Positions 1 through 7,822 of a stretch of DNA of 64,000 nt are shown here, one piece after another (positions within the stretch are counted from its first letter, which is position 1; the number at the start of each line of letters is the position of its first letter). Both the position numbers and the translations under genes were made by a program. Source of the stretch: Natronoarchaeum rubrum (lineage in GTDB: Archaea > Halobacteriota > Halobacteria > Halobacteriales > Natronoarchaeaceae); contig NZ_JANHDP010000001.1 of assembly GCF_024494695.1 (NCBI RefSeq), positions 310,001-374,000 of the forward strand, in the 5' to 3' direction. The notes beneath the pieces are model-generated. The model was not told the DNA's origin. It ran no database searches and worked only from the letters and a program-made list of their open reading frames with translations.

Positions 1-4
1 CCCG

Positions 5-88
5 CGGCTCGTCGAGCCGTTCAGGGGTCGGATCGCTCGCGGCTCGTCGGGTCGTTCAGGACCCGGATCGCTCACGACTCGTCGAGTT
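5..88. repeat. 35-bp tandem duplication at a gene 3' end
   Basis: The hexamer cggctc/cggctc/cgactc recurs at 5, 40 and 75, each time inside a similar block (ctcgtcg..., gttcagg..., ggatcgctc), giving a period of 35 bp. The third block contains the stop codon and last codons of the GNAT gene. The first two blocks lie beyond the stop and look like duplicated copies of the gene's 3' end that are now non-coding. Confidence 0.6.
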
Positions 89-674
89 CGATCGGCTCGG
101 GCGGCGCGGCGTCGAGCCGTGCGGCGACGAACTCGCGTTCGGCGTCGCTCAGCACGTCGCGACCGCGGTACGTCCGCAGCCCGTCGCGGTACTGTTCGAC
201 CCGGTTGCCGGCGTCGTGGCGTCCCAGCGCCGACTCCGGCGGGTGTTCCATGACGAGTTCGGCGATTCCCGTTTGCTCGCCGGTGTAGCCGAACCCGGCC
301 TTCCAGGCGGCCTCGTAAGCGAAGGGGTTGTTCACCGCGATCCTGACGCGCTCGTAGCCGCGGCTCGTCGCTCGCTCGACGGTCCACCGGAGCAGCCGCG
401 GTCCGAGCCCCTCGCCGCGCCGATCCGCCCGGACGGTGACGTACCGGAACCACAGCGTTTCGGCGTCGGTCCGATCCTCGTTGAACGCGACGGCTCCGAG
501 GACGGCGTCGGAGTCGTCGTCCCGCTTGTCGTCGGTGATCGCCGCGTCGGCGTCCGACAGCACCACCGCCTTCCCGGTGCTGGACATGACGAACTTGCCG
601 GCGTAGCTGAACCGCTCGTGATCGAGCGAGAGCGTCGGTCCGTCGCCCGGCCAGCCAAGCACCGCGAAACTCAT
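72..674 (-). CDS. GNAT-family N-acetyltransferase
   Basis: A 200-residue protein. The acetyl-CoA binding motif of the GNAT fold is visible as RRGEGLG at residues 85-91, after the strand WFRYVTVRAD, and is followed by the helix LLRWTVERA. The pattern YEAAWKAGFGYTG near residue 130 is the usual GNAT strand-helix-strand that closes the active site. The reading frame stays open upstream, but the ATG at 674 starts a typical GNAT N-terminus and the upstream extension is basic, unlike halophilic proteins. The acceptor substrate cannot be told. It is divergent from the Gly/Met-rich protein gene. Confidence 0.8.
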   Translation of the reverse strand: MSFAVLGWPGDGPTLSLDHERFSYAGKFVMSSTGKAVVLSDADAAITDDKRDDDSDAVLGAVAFNEDRTDAETLWFRYVTVRADRRGEGLGPRLLRWTVERATSRGYERVRIAVNNPFAYEAAWKAGFGYTGEQTGIAELVMEHPPESALGRHDAGNRVEQYRDGLRTYRGRDVLSDAEREFVAARLDAAPPEPIELDES

Positions 675-757
675 GAGCGACGCTACGGCCTCGGCGCCGG
701 TAAGTGCCCCGGAGCCGGACGAAAACCCTTTTCGGTCCGGCGGATGAATCGGGTGAC

Positions 758-1162
758 ATGGCCGAAGACGAATCCCCGAACGACGAAGCCGAGGCCGAAC
801 AGGACGGCGAGGAGAAGTCGTTCCGCGAGCGCGTCGAGGAGATCCGAGAGAAGCGCGCCGAGGAAGCCGAGGAGGGTGAGGGCCCGCCCGAGGGCGGCAT
901 GGAAGAGATGATGGGCGGCGGCCCGCCCGGCGGCATGGGCGGCGGGGGCGGAAACCCGTTCGCACAGATGATGAGCGGCATGATGGGCGGCGGCCCCGGC
1001 GGCGCCGGTCCGGGCGGCCCCGGCGGTCCGGGCGGCCGCGGCGGCGCCGAAGAGAGCCCCGGCAACGAGGAACTCACCCGCGAGGTCCGACAGCTCCGCG
1101 ACGAAGTGCGCGACGCGACCCGACAGCTCCAGCGCATCGCCGACGCGCTCGAAGACGACTGA
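758..1162 (+). CDS. Acidic Gly/Met-rich small protein
   Basis: A 134-residue protein of unknown function in three parts: an acidic, charged helical N-terminus (about 1-45), a low-complexity Gly/Met/Pro stretch with GGM and MMGG runs (about 47-105), and a C-terminal heptad-like helix (TREVRQLRDEVRDATRQLQ) that should form a coiled coil. The ATG at 758 gives an acidic N-terminus (MAEDES); the 18-codon upstream extension is basic and less likely. It has no signal peptide, membrane segment or cysteine. The Gly/Met spacer resembles the insert in the multicopper oxidase at 24499. Confidence 0.75.
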   Translation: MAEDESPNDEAEAEQDGEEKSFRERVEEIREKRAEEAEEGEGPPEGGMEEMMGGGPPGGMGGGGGNPFAQMMSGMMGGGPGGAGPGGPGGPGGRGGAEESPGNEELTREVRQLRDEVRDATRQLQRIADALEDD

Positions 1163-1286
1163 TCGGCCGCTCCTCGCGAGCGCTCGACGACGGTACTTTT
1201 CGCGGCGGTCTCTCCCACACCCCTGACCAGCGGTTACGACGTGACTTGAGACCGCGAGTTCGGTAGAAGGAGGCGGACGCCGCTGT

Positions 1287-1661
1287 TTAGGGTTCCGCGA
1301 AGTGCTGGGTCAGGATGTCGGCGACGAGCTGGAAGTTCTCCCCGGCCGCGACCATATCCAGTTCCTGATCGTACGCCACGACGTCGGCCTCCGCGAGCTT
1401 GGGAACGTCGGAGTGGTACAGCATCATGTACGTGTCCCTGACGCGCTCCGGATCGATTTCCGTGATATCGGCGTCGGACTGGGCGACGGTCACCTCCTCG
1501 GCTATGTCGGGCAGGCTGACGCGGTCGTGCCTGTAGACGAGCCACAGCGCGTGTCTGCGCCGATGGTTCGAGAGGAGTTCGAAGGCGCGACTCTTGGAGA
1601 CTGTCGACCGACTTTCGTCGGTCGTCTCCTCGGCCTCACGCCCGGAGCGATCGTCGTTCAT
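1287..1661 (-). CDS. Winged-helix domain protein (DUF7344 type)
   Basis: A 124-residue protein. After a polar N-terminus, AFELLSNHRRRHALWLVYRHDRVSLPDIAEEV has the helix-turn-helix layout of the halobacterial families in which LSN.RRR.AL begins a winged helix, followed by RDTYMMLYHSDVPKLAEADVVAYD, the wing region. I assign it from memory to the DUF7344 group of putative transcription regulators. A TATA-like element (aatacgta, near 1688-1695 on the minus strand) lies about 28 bp upstream of the ATG, so the mRNA is probably leaderless. The target is unknown. Confidence 0.75.
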   Translation of the reverse strand: MNDDRSGREAEETTDESRSTVSKSRAFELLSNHRRRHALWLVYRHDRVSLPDIAEEVTVAQSDADITEIDPERVRDTYMMLYHSDVPKLAEADVVAYDQELDMVAAGENFQLVADILTQHFAEP

Positions 1662-1935
1662 TACACGTCGATACCGGGCTTAGGGGCATACGTATTGTGG
1701 TTCGTCGCCAACGGTGATAGTTCGCGAGAGCGCCTGTAAAGCCTTTCTGTGGGCAGCTTGCTCCCTCTCTCGGCTCAGGAGGAAACGCCGCCGCAGGATC
1801 GCCACAGCGGCGTCTCACGGTGGCGAAAGCAAAAAATACTTGTTCCCCTCGCAAAGTTTGGTCAGTGGGGCAACACGGGACGTCCTCTCTCCTTGTCCTG
1901 GCTGCCCCGGAATCCCCCACTCCCCCCACTTTCCG

Positions 1936-2208
1936 ATGACTCTCGCAGACGAGCGCATCGAGCGACTTCACGAGTTGGCACGGGCCGCGACCGACGAGTG
2001 CGATCGGGACCGCGCCCGGTACTACGTGCGACTGGCGAGACGGATCGCCGAGCGCCAGCGGCGACCGTTCCCCAGATCGTTCGAGCGGTCGACCTGCGAC
2101 GCCTGCGACGCGTACCTGCGTCCCGGCAAGAACGCCAGGACGCGACTGCAGGACGGCCACGTCGTCGTCACCTGCGACTGCGGCAGCCAGTCGCGGTACC
2201 CGTACTGA
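1936..2208 (+). CDS. rnp4: Ribonuclease P protein component 4 (Rpp21/Rpr2 family)
   Basis: A 90-residue protein. Two CxxC pairs (CDAC and CDC plus neighbours, residues about 54-83) form the zinc ribbon of the Rpp21/Rpr2 subunit, and the N-terminal helices (RIERLHELARAA...RARYYVRLARRIAERQR) match the family. The protein joins RNase P RNA to mature tRNA 5' ends. The ATG at 1936 yields the family's usual size; the frame is open upstream but encodes nothing similar. It heads a cluster with the YhbY-like RNA-binding gene and an MscS channel. Confidence 0.88.
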   Translation: MTLADERIERLHELARAATDECDRDRARYYVRLARRIAERQRRPFPRSFERSTCDACDAYLRPGKNARTRLQDGHVVVTCDCGSQSRYPY

Positions 2209-2322
2209 GTCCGTCGCAGCACGTCGATTTCGCCCACGCCGGCGGAACGACCCGCCGAGACGACCATTTTCGCTGCGAGATACCCAAGAGTGAAACCGTT
2301 TCACTCCAAACAGAGGACCATC

Positions 2323-2568
2323 ATGGCCCACGAAGACTTACAACAGAAGGCCCACGATCTTGATGTCACCGTCTGGGTCGGGAAGAGCGGCGTCGAGTCG
2401 GTGGTCGACGAACTCGCCGACCAGCTCGACGACCGCGATCTCGTGAAGGTGAAGTTCCTCCGGGCTGCCCGCGGCGGGACCTCGACCGAGGAACTGGCTG
2501 CTGACCTCGCCGACCGAGTCGACGCTGACCTGCTCCGCACCCGCGGGCACACAGCGGTGATGCACTGA
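2323..2568 (+). CDS. YhbY-family (CRM domain) RNA-binding protein
   Basis: An 81-residue single-domain protein. It follows the CRM/YhbY pattern: the N-terminal helix ending VTVWVGKSGV, an amphipathic helix, strand LVKVKFLR, then the AADLADRVDADLLRTRGHTAVMH tail typical of the family. Bacterial YhbY binds pre-50S particles; archaeal copies are presumed to act on rRNA or another structured RNA. It follows the RNase P subunit gene on the same strand, and its stop overlaps the ATG of the MscS gene by one base (TGATG). Confidence 0.85.
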   Translation: MAHEDLQQKAHDLDVTVWVGKSGVESVVDELADQLDDRDLVKVKFLRAARGGTSTEELAADLADRVDADLLRTRGHTAVMH

Positions 2569-3443
2569 TGGGCGTCATCGCCGTCGCCCTCGAAAACGTC
2601 GGCATCCCGGTCGTCGTCGCACAGACCCTCGAGTCGGCGGCGCTGTTTCTGATCGCCTTCGGCGTCGTGTACGTTCTGGGCAAGGCGGTCGTGATGCCGC
2701 TGGTCGGGCGGACGCTCGACCGGCGCGACCTCGACGATCACGCCAAGAAGCCGCTCTTGCGCCTCGCCTGGGGATTGGTGCTGTTCGCGGCAGTGGGTGT
2801 CGCGTTCGCCGCCGGCGGATTCGGTAACATCCTCACGTCGCTGGCGACGATCGCCGCCGCCGCCGCGTTGGCGATCGGGCTGGCGACGCAGAACGTCATC
2901 AGCAACTTCGTCTCCGGCGTGTTCATCTACGCCGACAAGCCGTTCCGCATCGGCGACTGGATCGAGTGGAACGACAACTCCGGCGTCGTCGAAGACATCA
3001 GCCTGCGCGTCACCCGCGTGCGGACGTTCGACAACGAACTGCTGACGGTGCCGAACTCGGATCTGACGAGCAACGTCGTCAAGAACCCCGTCGCCAAGGA
3101 AAAGCTCCGACTGAAGTTCGTCTTCGGCATCGGCTACGACGACGACATCCAGCAGGCGACCGACATCATCGTCGAGGAAGCGGAGAACCACCCCGACATC
3201 ATGGACGATCCCGCGCCGACGGTTCGCCTGACGGAGCTGAACTCCTCGGACGTCGGCCTCCAGTCCCGCATCTGGATCGATCAACCGAGTCGTGCCGACT
3301 ACGTCAAGACGCGCGGCGAGTACGTCACCAACGTCAAAGCTCGCTTCGACGAGGTTGGCATCGACATCCCGTACCCACAGCGCGAGCTCAGCGGCGATCT
3401 CGCGATGGCCGGGATGGCAGAGACGCCTCAGCCCGCCGAGTAG
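2568..3443 (+). CDS. MscS-family small-conductance mechanosensitive channel
   Basis: A 291-residue membrane protein. Three hydrophobic segments (about 15-40, 62-85 and 88-115) precede the pore-lining TM3 signature, an Ala/Gly-rich helix ending GLATQNVISNF. The soluble beta domain follows with FRIGDWIEWNDNSGVVEDISLRVTRVR and the PNSDL motif. This is the canonical MscS core without extra N-terminal helices. It would release solutes during hypo-osmotic shock in a halophile. It is translationally coupled to the YhbY-like gene by a one-base overlap. Confidence 0.92.
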   Translation: MGVIAVALENVGIPVVVAQTLESAALFLIAFGVVYVLGKAVVMPLVGRTLDRRDLDDHAKKPLLRLAWGLVLFAAVGVAFAAGGFGNILTSLATIAAAAALAIGLATQNVISNFVSGVFIYADKPFRIGDWIEWNDNSGVVEDISLRVTRVRTFDNELLTVPNSDLTSNVVKNPVAKEKLRLKFVFGIGYDDDIQQATDIIVEEAENHPDIMDDPAPTVRLTELNSSDVGLQSRIWIDQPSRADYVKTRGEYVTNVKARFDEVGIDIPYPQRELSGDLAMAGMAETPQPAE

Positions 3444-3597
3444 ATCGGGCTCGCTTTCCTTTCCCGCAGTTTCGACGGCTGATAGCGGCGCCGTAACCAT
3501 CGGGACCAGCGGGAGGCACCACGTTCGCGACGCTCGGGCGTCGAACGGCAGAACTGAAAGACGGCGCTCGCGCTCGGCGACTGAATACGAAGTATGA

Positions 3598-3905
3598 ATG
3601 GACGGACGCCCGGGGTTGCCCGGCGTTCCCGGCCGGGGAAGCCCGGTTGCCTCCTCCACCCCGCGACCCATCGAGCGACCATCGTCCGGCGGTCCGCTGC
3701 TCGCTTCCGCGCCTGACGGTGTGGCGCCGGCGAATCGCGACGGGACGTCCCTGCGGACGATCGTCGCGAACCGTGGCCCCCGATGGACGAGGCTTCCACG
3801 TCGGCTCCCGGGGCCCGGACGGGTCTGTCCGGACGCACCCAGGGTTCGGCCCCCGCTGAAGACCATAGTGCGGGTTTCGAGCAGGGCCTAACTGCCCGGC
3901 CTAGT
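3598..3905 (-). ncRNA. ffs: Signal recognition particle RNA (archaeal 7S RNA)
   Basis: On the minus strand the SRP54-binding hairpin (helix 8) is clear: GUCAGG (complement of 3712-3717) followed by GGAAGCGAGCAGC (within 3694-3708), the near-invariant symmetric/asymmetric loop motif. The 5' end carries an Alu-like part with GUUAGG and GAAACCCGC. The 5' and 3' halves are complementary GC-rich strands that would make the long helix 5, and the length of about 300 nt fits archaeal 7S RNA. Ends are estimated from the promoter and the loss of pairing and may be off by about 10 nt. No convincing gene overlaps it. Confidence 0.9.
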
Positions 3906-3925
3906 CCAGATCAATCTATCCGCCG

Positions 3926-3946
3926 GCATCTTAAGGACCTTTCGAC
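3926..3946 (-). promoter_or_regulatory. Putative promoter of the 7S RNA
   Basis: On the minus strand, cgaaaggtccttaaga places a purine-rich BRE-like block before a TTAAG TATA-like core (3928-3936), about 25 bp upstream of the inferred RNA 5' end near 3905. Confidence 0.5.
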
Positions 3947-4078
3947 TCGGTTCGTCGCTCGCCCCGACGCCGTCGCGTGATCGTCGCCGCGGTCGAGTGG
4001 CCGGAACTCACCGCCGACGAGAATCGTCGCTCACGTATCGTCGAACGTCGGCATCGCCGCGTCGGCGTCGCCGGCGCT

Positions 4079-4498
4079 TCAGACGAGGTCGAGCGCCCGA
4101 ACGTACCAGAGCGCGCTGCCCATCACACCGATCGCGGCGACGGCCAGCAGCCAGCGGTGGTACGCGAGCCACGTGGCCGTACCGAGCTGCTGGACCAGGT
4201 CCGCGGGCACCGCAACGGCCCAGTACAGCGCGATCGCGGCCGTCGCGACGCCGAACACGAGCGTCGCGCCCGCGGCCGTGACGGGATCGGTCCGCCCCTG
4301 GCGCCCGGCCGCGAACGCGACGATCGAGAGCAGTCCCAGCATCGCGATCGGCCACGGACCGACGACGCCGTGGGCGTAGTACGTCTGGACCCCGGAGATT
4401 TCGGCGCTCGACAGGACGACGAAGGGAACGAACACGACGAGCACCGTGACGACGCTCGCGACGATGCCCGCCGTCGGCGGCGTCCGGACGGTAGCCAT
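4079..4498 (-). CDS. Small four-helix membrane protein (DUF7548 type)
   Basis: A 139-residue protein with four hydrophobic segments: about 10-32, 45-65, 75-95 and 105-130. The loops are short and there are no cysteines or catalytic motifs. The ATG at 4498 gives a short basic N-terminus (MATVRTPP) before the first helix; the upstream extension overlaps the divergent gene's promoter and is unlikely. I place it from memory in an uncharacterised halobacterial membrane family. It is divergent from the DUF5798-like gene. Confidence 0.75.
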   Translation of the reverse strand: MATVRTPPTAGIVASVVTVLVVFVPFVVLSSAEISGVQTYYAHGVVGPWPIAMLGLLSIVAFAAGRQGRTDPVTAAGATLVFGVATAAIALYWAVAVPADLVQQLGTATWLAYHRWLLAVAAIGVMGSALWYVRALDLV

Positions 4499-4598
4499 AC
4501 GCGCCACTGGGAGCGCACACTGCATAAGGACGGCGTTCGACGACGCTGTGGGTCGATCGATCGGAAAGCCCACAAAGGCCCGGCACGAACCCGCGCCC

Positions 4599-4949
4599 AT
4601 GGGACTCGGCTCCACCGCGAAGAAGGTCCAGAAACTCGGCGACCTCGCCGAAAAGCTCTACGCGCAGCTCAAGGACGTCCGCGAGCGCGTCATCTCGCTC
4701 GAACGACAGGTAGAGGAGTCCAACGAGCGCGTCTCGGCGCTCGAAACCGACTCCGAGAAACAGCTCGTCTTGCTCAAGGCGATCGCCGAGGAGCAGGGCA
4801 TCGACGCCGATCAGGTGCTCGCCGACGCGGCGATCGACGAGGCCGAGACCGACGCCGAAGACGCCGACGCGGAGCCGGCGACGGACGACGGGACGTCCTC
4901 GGACGAGGAGTCCTCGGCTTCGTCGGAGTCGCCGAGCGCCGACGCCTGA
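4599..4949 (+). CDS. DUF5798-like coiled-coil protein
   Basis: A 116-residue protein. The N-terminal two thirds (STAKKVQKLGDLAEKLYAQLKDVRERVISLERQVEESNERVSALE) is a heptad-patterned helix predicted to form a coiled coil. The C-terminal 40 residues are an Asp/Glu/Ser tail without structure. I recall it as a halobacterial family of unknown function. The start at 4599 removes an upstream extension that overlaps the divergent promoter. It is cytosolic, with no membrane segment. Confidence 0.78.
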   Translation: MGLGSTAKKVQKLGDLAEKLYAQLKDVRERVISLERQVEESNERVSALETDSEKQLVLLKAIAEEQGIDADQVLADAAIDEAETDAEDADAEPATDDGTSSDEESSASSESPSADA

Positions 4950-4976
4950 CGCTCCGGTCGTCGCCAGCGAGCGATT

Positions 4977-5384
4977 CTACCGGCGGCGCTTTCCGTGTTC
5001 GACCTTGATGCAACGATCCTGTACCACTAACTTGTCGGCCTCGCGGGCGCGCGCTGCCGCTTCGTCGTCCGCGATGCCCAGCTGGGTCCAGATCACGTCT
5101 ACGTCGTCGCGCTCGATCGCCGCGTCGACGATTCCGGCGACCTCCTCGCTGGGTCGGAACACGTCGACGACGTCGACAGATTCCTCGACGTCGGCCAGCG
5201 AGTCGTACGCCCGCCGGCCGAAGATCTCGTCGGCGTAGGGGTTGACCGGAACGACCTCGTAACCGTGCTCGAGCAGGTAGTTCGGAATCTCGTGGGCGTC
5301 TTTGCCGGGCGTCGACGAGCAGCCCACGACGGCGATCACGCCGGCGTCGAGGGCGGTTTCGATCGCAGTTTCTTCGGCGGACAT
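4977..5384 (-). CDS. CoA-binding Rossmann-fold protein (YccU family)
   Basis: A 135-residue single CoA-binding domain. The N-terminal VIAVVGCSSTPGKDAHEIPNYL is the family's strand-loop-helix nucleotide site; next come YEVVPVNPYADEIFG, VDVVDVFRPSEEV and VDVIWTQLGI, the successive Rossmann strands, ending with the conserved Cys segment VVQDRCIKVEH. Members bind CoA in vitro but have no agreed role. It lies tail-to-tail with the DUF5798-like gene. Length matches the family. Confidence 0.88.
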   Translation of the reverse strand: MSAEETAIETALDAGVIAVVGCSSTPGKDAHEIPNYLLEHGYEVVPVNPYADEIFGRRAYDSLADVEESVDVVDVFRPSEEVAGIVDAAIERDDVDVIWTQLGIADDEAAARAREADKLVVQDRCIKVEHGKRRR

Positions 5385-5431
5385 GGATACACGAAGGGGC
5401 TACGGGGAGAAAAGCGCTTGCGAGGGGTCGC

Positions 5432-6049
5432 TCAAGCGATTCGGAGCGTCGGGGTGTCGACGTCGTCCTCGCTGACTTCGATGACGCCGTCGAACAGTTG
5501 CTTCAGGGTGTTCATCGTCTGGTCGTCGTGGGCAGTCGAGTCGATCACGTACAACCCGAGCGCGTCGGCGCTCTGGACGCGCCCGGTGAACACGTGCAGG
5601 AAACGAAAGACGGTCTGGAGATCGGAGTACATCAGCAGTGTCGACACGGAGTGCAACAGGACGCGATTTTTCGTGAGCCCGCGGCGCTCGTAGAACTCCT
5701 GCAGGAACTCGGAGAGCTTGATACCGATCCCGGTCATATCGACGGGCGAGGAGGCGTACTTTAACTGCGGGCTGTCCTCGACGTTACCCACCCCGCGTTG
5801 CTTCGTGACGCAGTCGACGATCCCGACCGGCTTGCCTTCGACGTCGTCGACGCGCTTCTCGTACTCGTCGAGGATCTTGTCTCCGCCGTCTTTCGTCGTG
5901 ACGGTGATCGTTCCTTCTCCCTGGTCGGTTCCATTCGCAAGAATGTCGAGCGCGAGACGGCGTTTCCCCGCCATCGGGGGGCCGGTGATCAGCAGATTCG
6001 TGCCGGGATCGAGTTCAGCGTCCGGGAGGACGTCGGCCAAGTCATACAT
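5432..6049 (-). CDS. KaiC-like RecA-superfamily ATPase
   Basis: A 205-residue protein with one RecA-type domain. The Walker A is GPPMAGKR (residues about 23-30) and a hydrophobic strand ending in Asp (LGLYVIDS) serves as Walker B. Glu and Asp residues after strand 2 (TVTTKDGGDKIL) fit the KaiC-like pattern. Halobacteria carry many such one-domain copies, often with signalling genes; the target here is unknown. A minus-strand TATA-like element sits at 6131-6140, implying a leader of about 60 nt. Confidence 0.78.
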   Translation of the reverse strand: MYDLADVLPDAELDPGTNLLITGPPMAGKRRLALDILANGTDQGEGTITVTTKDGGDKILDEYEKRVDDVEGKPVGIVDCVTKQRGVGNVEDSPQLKYASSPVDMTGIGIKLSEFLQEFYERRGLTKNRVLLHSVSTLLMYSDLQTVFRFLHVFTGRVQSADALGLYVIDSTAHDDQTMNTLKQLFDGVIEVSEDDVDTPTLRIA

Positions 6050-6130
6050 AGTATCCCTCGTGTGGCGGGGACAGCCGGATGTCGGCTGCCGTATCGCGGA
6101 GAGTCTTGATGTTAACCTACAGTGACCGGC

Positions 6131-6140
6131 ATATATTACT
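6131..6140 (-). promoter_or_regulatory. TATA-like element upstream of the KaiC-like gene
   Basis: The minus strand reads aaaagtaatatatgccgg, a clear AT island in GC-rich DNA. Transcription would start near 6105, leaving a leader of roughly 55 nt before the ATG at 6049. Confidence 0.4.
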
Positions 6141-6190
6141 TTTGATTACCGGAGTGTCAGGCCGGATTCTTGTGGCCTACGCCGTCCCTG

Positions 6191-7045
6191 TCAGGCCTGT
6201 GCCCCTGCCACGACGACGGCACGGCCGACGACGAACGCCAGCGCCGCGACGAACATTCCGTACTTGAGATACTGCTGCCCGGTCGTCGGATCGTCGTAGC
6301 TCTTGACCACTGCCGCCAGCATCACGGCGTCGGCGGGGACCACGACGAGCAGATACGCCGCCCCGAAGATCTCGAAGAGGTAGGGCAGGGGACTCGCCGC
6401 GACGGCGACGACCAGCAGCGCGGCCGCGACGTGTAGCGACCGGCGCTCGCCGATCGCGATCGGCAGCGTGTTGAGCCCCTCCTCGCGGTCGCCCGCGATG
6501 TCCTCGACGTCCTTGACGATCTCGCGGGTCAGTGTCGATAGCGCGGCCAGCGCGAACAACACGGCCGAGGGCCCGACGTTGCCCACCGCGGCGCCGCCGA
6601 ACAGAAACGCGCTCCCGCCGAGATACGCCACGACCGCGTTGCCGACGCCAGGTAGCCCCTTGAACAGCTTCGTGTACGCGACCAGCGCGAGAAGATTGAC
6701 GGCTGCGATCGCCAGCGCGAGCCGCGGCAGCGTCAGCGCGAGCACGATCGCGCCGGCGAACAGCACCAAACTGAACGTCAGCGCGCCTCGGGAGCTCACC
6801 GCACCGCGCGGAATGGGGCGTCCGGGCTGGTTGATACGGTCGATCTCCCGATCGAAGTAGTCGTTGATCGCGTTGCCCGCGCCGGTCGCCAGCGCCGTGG
6901 CCGAGATCGCCGCGACGGCGTCGATCGGCCGGTCGACGACGCCGCCGGCGACGAACGCACCCACGAACGTCAGCACACCCGCCGCGACGGCGTTCCCCGG
7001 CCGCGTCAACTCGACGTAGCCCCGAATCCGGGCTCCGACACTCAT
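6191..7045 (-). CDS. UbiA-family geranylgeranylglycerol-phosphate geranylgeranyltransferase
   Basis: A 284-residue integral membrane prenyltransferase with eight to nine hydrophobic segments. The two Asp-rich motifs are present: NDYFDREID at 61-69 and DVEDIAGD at 179-186. The N-terminus (YVELTRPGNAVAAG) and INQPGRPIPRG are characteristic of the archaeal DGGGP synthase group, which adds the second geranylgeranyl chain in ether-lipid synthesis. Quinone-type UbiA enzymes share the motifs but not this N-terminus, so I favour DGGGP synthase. It is transcribed away from the tRNA-Arg gene. Confidence 0.87.
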   Translation of the reverse strand: MSVGARIRGYVELTRPGNAVAAGVLTFVGAFVAGGVVDRPIDAVAAISATALATGAGNAINDYFDREIDRINQPGRPIPRGAVSSRGALTFSLVLFAGAIVLALTLPRLALAIAAVNLLALVAYTKLFKGLPGVGNAVVAYLGGSAFLFGGAAVGNVGPSAVLFALAALSTLTREIVKDVEDIAGDREEGLNTLPIAIGERRSLHVAAALLVVAVAASPLPYLFEIFGAAYLLVVVPADAVMLAAVVKSYDDPTTGQQYLKYGMFVAALAFVVGRAVVVAGAQA

Positions 7046-7108
7046 ACCCGCTACTGTCCGACCGCCCCCGAATAAATGACCCGGTCCCCGTACAGGGAAA
7101 TCAGTGGG

Positions 7109-7115
7109 TTTAAAT
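7109..7115 (+). promoter_or_regulatory. TATA box of tRNA-Arg
   Basis: The element tttaaat lies 27-33 bp upstream of the mature 5' end of the tRNA, the expected archaeal spacing when a very short leader is removed by RNase P. Confidence 0.55.
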
Positions 7116-7141
7116 CCGGCTCGGCCGGACTGATGTGCACA

Positions 7142-7216
7142 GGGCGCTTAGCTCAGTTTGGACAGAGTACTTGGCTTCGGACCAAGCTGTCGCGGGTTCA
7201 AATCCTGCAGCGCCCA
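7142..7216 (+). tRNA. tRNA-Arg(TCG)
   Basis: The 75-nt cloverleaf is complete. The acceptor stem pairs gggcgct with agcgccc, the D arm begins gctcag, the anticodon stem cttgg/ccaag encloses the loop cttcgga with anticodon TCG, and the T arm is gcggg-ttcaaat-cctgc. Discriminator A is at 7216 and CCA is not encoded. There is no intron. It reads CGA codons. A T-run follows directly at 7217. Confidence 0.96.
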
Positions 7217-7311
7217 TTTTCCCGACGAATAGACGTGCGGAGTGGAATCTGTCCCTCGAATGGATTTGACTCACACAAACGCTCGCCGCGCTCGCGTCTG
7301 CACCGGAGTCG

Positions 7312-7324
7312 AATCCTGCAGCGC
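7312..7324 (+). repeat. Partial copy of the tRNA-Arg 3' end
   Basis: The 13-mer aatcctgcagcgc repeats the tRNA sequence at 7201-7213 exactly, 111 bp downstream, preceded by ggagtcg that degenerately matches the T arm. It resembles an att-site remnant left by tRNA-targeted integration, but no integrase or element remains between the copies. Confidence 0.5.
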
Positions 7325-7386
7325 ATACCACATTCTCCCACTGAAGAGCGAAACCGTTTCAGTGCTGTGAGAGGTAGCCCGTGACG

Positions 7387-7803
7387 ATGAAGGATGTACT
7401 ACGCCGGTTCAAACGCCCGTTGCTCTATCTGATGGCACCGGCGTACGTCGTCGCCGGCGTCCTGCACTTCGTCGTGCCGGAGTTGTACGTCCAGATCGTA
7501 CCGCCGATCTTTCCGGCGGCGCTCGCGCTCGTCTATCTGTCCGGCCTCGCCGAAATCGCCGTCGGAATCGGGCTGTTGCTCCCGCGAACGCGGCAGTACG
7601 CGGCGTGGGCGACGGTCGCGTTACTCGTCGCGATCTTCCCCGCAAACGTCTACATGGCGACCCACGGCGTCGTCATCGACGGATTGCCGGGCGGGGGCGA
7701 TCCCTCCGCGATCGTTCGCTGGGGTCGGCTCCCGCTCCAGGGCGTGCTGATTCTCTGGGCGCTCTGGTACACCCGACCGTCGCCCGAAACGGATCCTCAG
7801 TGA
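7387..7803 (+). CDS. DoxX-like membrane protein
   Basis: A 138-residue protein with four membrane segments (about 12-32, 43-65, 70-90 and 112-130) and short loops. LLYLMAPAYVVAGVLHFVVPELYVQIVPPIFP, the first helix followed by a proline-rich re-entrant stretch, then LSGLAEIAVGIGLLLPRTR, matches DoxX/DoxD-like proteins; the family's role is unclear. The ATG at 7387 is chosen over a GTG at 7381; both are plausible. Confidence 0.78.
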   Translation: MKDVLRRFKRPLLYLMAPAYVVAGVLHFVVPELYVQIVPPIFPAALALVYLSGLAEIAVGIGLLLPRTRQYAAWATVALLVAIFPANVYMATHGVVIDGLPGGGDPSAIVRWGRLPLQGVLILWALWYTRPSPETDPQ

Positions 7804-7822
7804 CGCCGACGATCGTCGCGAC

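Noticed and set aside
1740..1935. Possible RNase P RNA core (ggaggaaacgcc with ACGCCGC/GCGGCGT stem) upstream of rnp4
   Set aside because: The conserved P4 partner (ACAGNNNRA-like) and the overall length are missing; probably just a leader hairpin.
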